In this document: piece after piece, positions 62,999 to 64,000 of the stretch
Numbering within the stretch: the stretch's first letter is position 1
Layout: each line of letters begins with the position of its first letter
From: CAVVAE01 sp963746185
GTDB lineage: Bacteria > Actinomycetota > Actinomycetes > Propionibacteriales > Nocardioidaceae
Length of the DNA: 64,000 nt
Assembly: GCA_963746185.1 (NCBI GenBank)
Contig: CAVVAE010000004.1
Coordinates: 1,939,693-2,003,692, forward strand
Direction of reading: 5' to 3'
Translations under genes and position numbers: made by a program
The notes under the pieces: generated by a model
Told to the model about the DNA's origin: nothing
The model's database searches: none
What the model saw: only the letters and a program-made list of their open reading frames with translations

Positions 62999-63706
62999 GA
63001 GTGTGCCAACTCGGCGAACCAGCGTGGACCGAACCGGAAACGGTCGGCGACCCGCAGGCCGGCAGCGGCGGCGGTACGGGCCACCGCGTCCGCCCCGACC
63101 CGCGCCCAGCGAAACGCCGGTCCCCGCGCGTCCGGTTCGCCGGACATCCGGACAGGACGTACGCCTGTCCCCGCCACAGCCCGGCGCCCGGGGGTTCCAC
63201 CTCGACCAGCAGCGTTCCGTCGGCCGCGATCAGGGCGCCGCACCGGCGCAGCAGTCGGACCGGGTCGCCACCGATGCCGATGTTGCCGTCGATGAGCAGG
63301 GCGTGCGCCCATCTCCCCTCGCCGGGAAGGGGTTCGAAGACGTCGCGTCGCAGGGCCACCACACCCCGGCCCTGGGTCAGACGTACCGCCTCGGCGGAGA
63401 TGTCCACCCCCAGTGCGACGAGGCCGCGCTGGGCGAGTGCCCTGGTCAGCCGGCCGGGGCCGCAGCCGAGGTCGATCGTGGGCCCGGTGCAGCGTGCGGC
63501 GACCGACTCGATTGCCGGTTCGGGCGGGCCGTGCCAGCGCCGTACCGGCAACAGGTCACGTCGCCCGTCGGTGTGCACCAGCCAGTGGTCGGGTGGGGTC
63601 GCAGGCTCGGGCCGACCGGCGTACCGTACGCGTCCTGGTCGGCGGACCACCCGCCGAGTCTGCCCAGCACCACGTCGAAACCGTCGAGACTGATCGTCGG
63701 GTTCAC
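62995..63706 (-). pseudogene. Class I SAM-dependent methyltransferase, frameshifted
   Basis: About 237 residues after correction. The SAM motif TIDLGCGPGRLTRAL is near residue 70, then LGVDISAEAV and DVFEPLP. Two one-base losses are inferred, in the CCC near 63612 and near 63165, where a short palindrome (GGACAGG/CCTGTCC) sits. The start is a GTG at 63706 overlapping the stop of the glycosyltransferase; the end overlaps the oxidoreductase ATG. The substrate is unknown. Confidence 0.72.
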
Positions 63707-64000
63707 CGGGGGTGTCCGCTCAGCAGATGGCCGCCCACCGACGCGACGGCGTCCGCGAACCGGGTGCCGGGTAGGTCGGCCGCGACCGCCAGCGCCGTCG
63801 ACCAGTCGTCGACATCCCGCAGCACGGGCAGGATCGCCGGGTCGTACGCCGTGCCCGTGCAGCGCGGCGAGGGTGCGGCGACCGGTGTCGTCGGTCGACA
63901 TGGGTACGTCGCGTAACGCGCTCGCGTACCTCGGATCGCGCAACCCGAGTGCCCACCAGCCGCCGTCCAGCGCCGGCCCGAACACCGCCTCGTGTTCGGC
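63703..64000 (-). CDS. DUF2064 glycosyltransferase-like protein (5' end outside window, frameshifted)
   Basis: Only the C-terminal ~100 residues are present. The frame from the window edge reads AVFGPALDGGWWALGLRDP and DVPMSTDDTG, typical of the DUF2064/TIGR04282 glycosyltransferase family. One extra G/C near 63854-63856 shifts the frame; after it the protein continues TAYDPAILPVLRDVDDW and ends LSGHPR at 63703. It is the first seen gene of a three-gene operon with overlapping stops and starts. Confidence 0.7.
   Translation of the reverse strand, partial: PNTRRCSGRRWTAAGGHSGCAIRGTRARYATYPCRPTTPVAAPSPRCTGTAYDPAILPVLRDVDDWSTALAVAADLPGTRFADAVASVGGHLLSGHPR

Noticed and set aside
61077..63650. 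857-codon minus-strand open frame through the tail
   Set aside because: It is a patchwork: parts are the true methyltransferase and oxidoreductase frames, other parts are out of frame or antisense to the cyclase.

Overview
The window is 64 kb of high-GC DNA from an actinomycete. It carries mycothiol S-conjugate amidase, DUF4307, DUF4245 and DUF6542 proteins, a WS/DGAT acyltransferase, and many genes that start without a leader, right after a TANNNT hexamer. The protein set looks most like Nocardioidaceae (a Nocardioides relative). That placement is my inference from recall, not from a search. No rRNA, tRNA, CRISPR array, integrase or transposase was seen, and no gene-free stretch exceeds about 270 bases.

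Layout. 1-12.3 kb holds secreted proteins (a metallophosphoesterase and a beta-propeller-like protein that share a C-terminal PKD plus ~200-residue module), a frameshifted serine hydrolase, and small metabolic or stress genes (APH-like kinase, GNAT, two VOC proteins, DUF1579-like, YCII, msrA, class III aminotransferase). 12.3-20.1 kb holds a GNAT-NUDIX fusion, metB, an orphan MutL/GlmL ASKHA protein, a MarR-MFS efflux pair, a Mut7-C RNase and ilvA. 20.1-30.3 kb is a core actinobacterial block: greA, DUF4307, mca, a small membrane protein, a YyaL-type thioredoxin-domain protein, an inserted CoxL-like molybdenum hydroxylase, a hemolysin III protein, a cis-prenyltransferase and PhoH2. 30.4-38.8 kb has an LpqY-SugABC-like sugar importer, a lytic transglycosylase and a large subtilase. 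38.9-47.5 kb has fumC, arfB, a methyltransferase, a PIG-L deacetylase, a DUF559 protein flanked by hairpins, and a second ABC importer (polyamine/iron type). 47.5-60.9 kb has WS/DGAT, a C39-like peptidase, an alpha/beta hydrolase, glpX, a molybdate operon (mopR-like/modA/modB/modC), DUF4245, xseB-xseA, ispH, DUF6542 and rmuC. The core genes follow the order I recall for M. tuberculosis Rv1079-Rv1111, with cassettes inserted.

The last 2 kb does not belong with the rest. At 61931-61936 a cyclase-family gene stops mid-protein and runs straight into the 3'-truncated end of an opposite-strand molybdopterin oxidoreductase. Behind that lie an overlapping methyltransferase and a DUF2064 glycosyltransferase, a gene set I associate with Micromonosporaceae. 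This tail carries five apparent single-base indels in 2 kb. A chimeric or low-quality contig end is the simplest reading. Three more genes (serine hydrolase, msrA, aminotransferase) each carry one apparent extra base.

Functionally the window combines amino-acid metabolism (metB, ilvA), thiol detoxification (mca), envelope lipid and isoprenoid steps (cis-prenyltransferase, ispH), central carbon (fumC, glpX), RNA and DNA maintenance (phoH2, greA, arfB, xseAB, rmuC) and two sugar/cation-type importers. It also has a molybdate importer that could feed the CoxL-type enzyme encoded 28 kb away.
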